A stretch of 6,055 nucleotides of DNA. Origin: Gammaproteobacteria bacterium. GTDB taxonomy: Bacteria > Pseudomonadota > Gammaproteobacteria > GCA-001735895. The translations under genes were made by a program, and so were the position numbers. Position 1 is the stretch's first letter. Every line of letters begins with the position of its first letter. Below the pieces are notes generated by a model that saw only the letters and a list, made by a program, of their open reading frames with translations, had not been told where the DNA came from and did no database searches. Location of the stretch: contig JAOUJX010000264.1 in assembly GCA_029882955.1 (NCBI GenBank), forward strand, positions 1-6,055, given 5' to 3'. This document shows, piece by piece, positions 5,743 through 6,055 of the stretch.

Positions 5743-5771
5743 TCTATACGAGCCGATTACATATTGATCAA
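5743..5771 (-). promoter_or_regulatory. Candidate sigma-70 promoter for the split membrane protein gene
   Basis: On the minus strand TTGATC (5766-5771) and TATAGA (5743-5748) are separated by 17 bases. Transcription would start near 5736 and reach the AGGAGG at 5697-5702 after about 35 bases. Each box matches four of six consensus positions. It could also feed the cytochrome cluster further downstream. Confidence 0.4.
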
Positions 5772-5902
5772 TAATGCATCAGCGGATTACTCGATCTAAA
5801 CGCTTCTAGAACCATTCCATCCAGCCCGTGACATCGAGATCACCGTAATAACAATATTAAAACTCCGCATGGAGAGCGTAAGTATAGATTTATCGCATCC
5901 TA

Positions 5903-5930
5903 TTTCCCGAAATTAAATTTTCAATATAGT
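5903..5930 (+). promoter_or_regulatory. Weak candidate promoter for the DUF1810 gene
   Basis: TATAGT (5925-5930) is a fair -10 box 43 bases before the ATG. The only -35 candidate, TTTCCC (5903-5908), is poor. The rest of 5772-5973 shows no gene or clear structure. Confidence 0.25.
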
Positions 5931-5973
5931 TCGCTGGTGTTAAATTTAGATCTCGCAAATTTGGATTCAGCCA

Positions 5974-6055
5974 ATGACATTCGATTTAGAACGCTTCCTG
6001 AAAGCCCAGGATAGTTGCTATCAAACTATATTGACTGAACTCAGTAGCGGCCAAA
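5974..6055 (+). CDS. DUF1810-family protein, N-terminal fragment cut by window end
   Basis: The ATG at 5974 opens a frame of 27 codons that runs off the window: MTFDLERFLKAQDSCYQTIL, then TELSSGQ. The pattern DLxRFxxAQ...Y...LxEL..G is the start of DUF1810 proteins, small soluble proteins (roughly 140 residues) of unknown function. The ribosome binding site is weak (GGA about 8 bases upstream). It is divergent from the cytochrome cluster and the split membrane gene. The family call rests on the N-terminus alone. Confidence 0.7.
   Translation, partial: MTFDLERFLKAQDSCYQTILTELSSGQ

Noticed and set aside
5763..5772. FNR site at the palindrome ATTGATCAAT
   Set aside because: The half sites overlap without the four-base spacer required. 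It fits better as part of a -35 box.

Overview
The window looks like a piece of a bacterial chromosome, most likely from a proteobacterium (a gammaproteobacterium is my best guess) that respires with quinol-linked multihaem cytochromes. The basis is a typical NapC/NirT tetrahaem protein, two exported CxxCH cytochromes, and a palindromic repeat with the GTCATTGCGAG arm seen in many proteobacteria. The genus cannot be read from the sequence.

Left part (1-1881, + strand): the 3' part of an astacin-like zinc metalloprotease gene with a C-terminal PPC-like beta domain, then a complete gene for a cytoplasmic alpha/beta-hydrolase with a strong ribosome binding site. The window opens with a perfect 26-bp palindrome that puts a stop codon in the protease frame. 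This may be a contig-end artefact or a real break.

Middle gap (1882-2305): no gene. It holds two diverged copies of a repeat unit of about 130 bp, each built from inverted and direct copies of a 20-bp motif (GGGTCAATATT...GCAAA). This looks like the remains of a non-coding mobile element or an array of protein-binding sites.

Centre (2306-5130, - strand): a three-gene cytochrome cluster. In transcription order these are a dihaem periplasmic cytochrome c, a NapC/NirT-type membrane tetrahaem quinol dehydrogenase, and a tetrahaem periplasmic cytochrome that is an internal duplication of the dihaem one. They plausibly carry electrons from the quinol pool through the membrane-anchored cytochrome to two soluble carriers. 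The terminal acceptor enzyme is not in the window. The two gaps in the cluster contain a perfect 9-bp hairpin and a long-range 10-bp inverted repeat followed by five U in the mRNA.

Right part (5131-6055): a small two-helix membrane protein gene on the - strand appears to have been split by a 125-bp miniature palindromic element flanked by a perfect 10-bp direct repeat. Removing the element and one repeat copy restores a 67-codon frame. At the right edge the first 27 codons of a DUF1810-family gene run off the window on the + strand.
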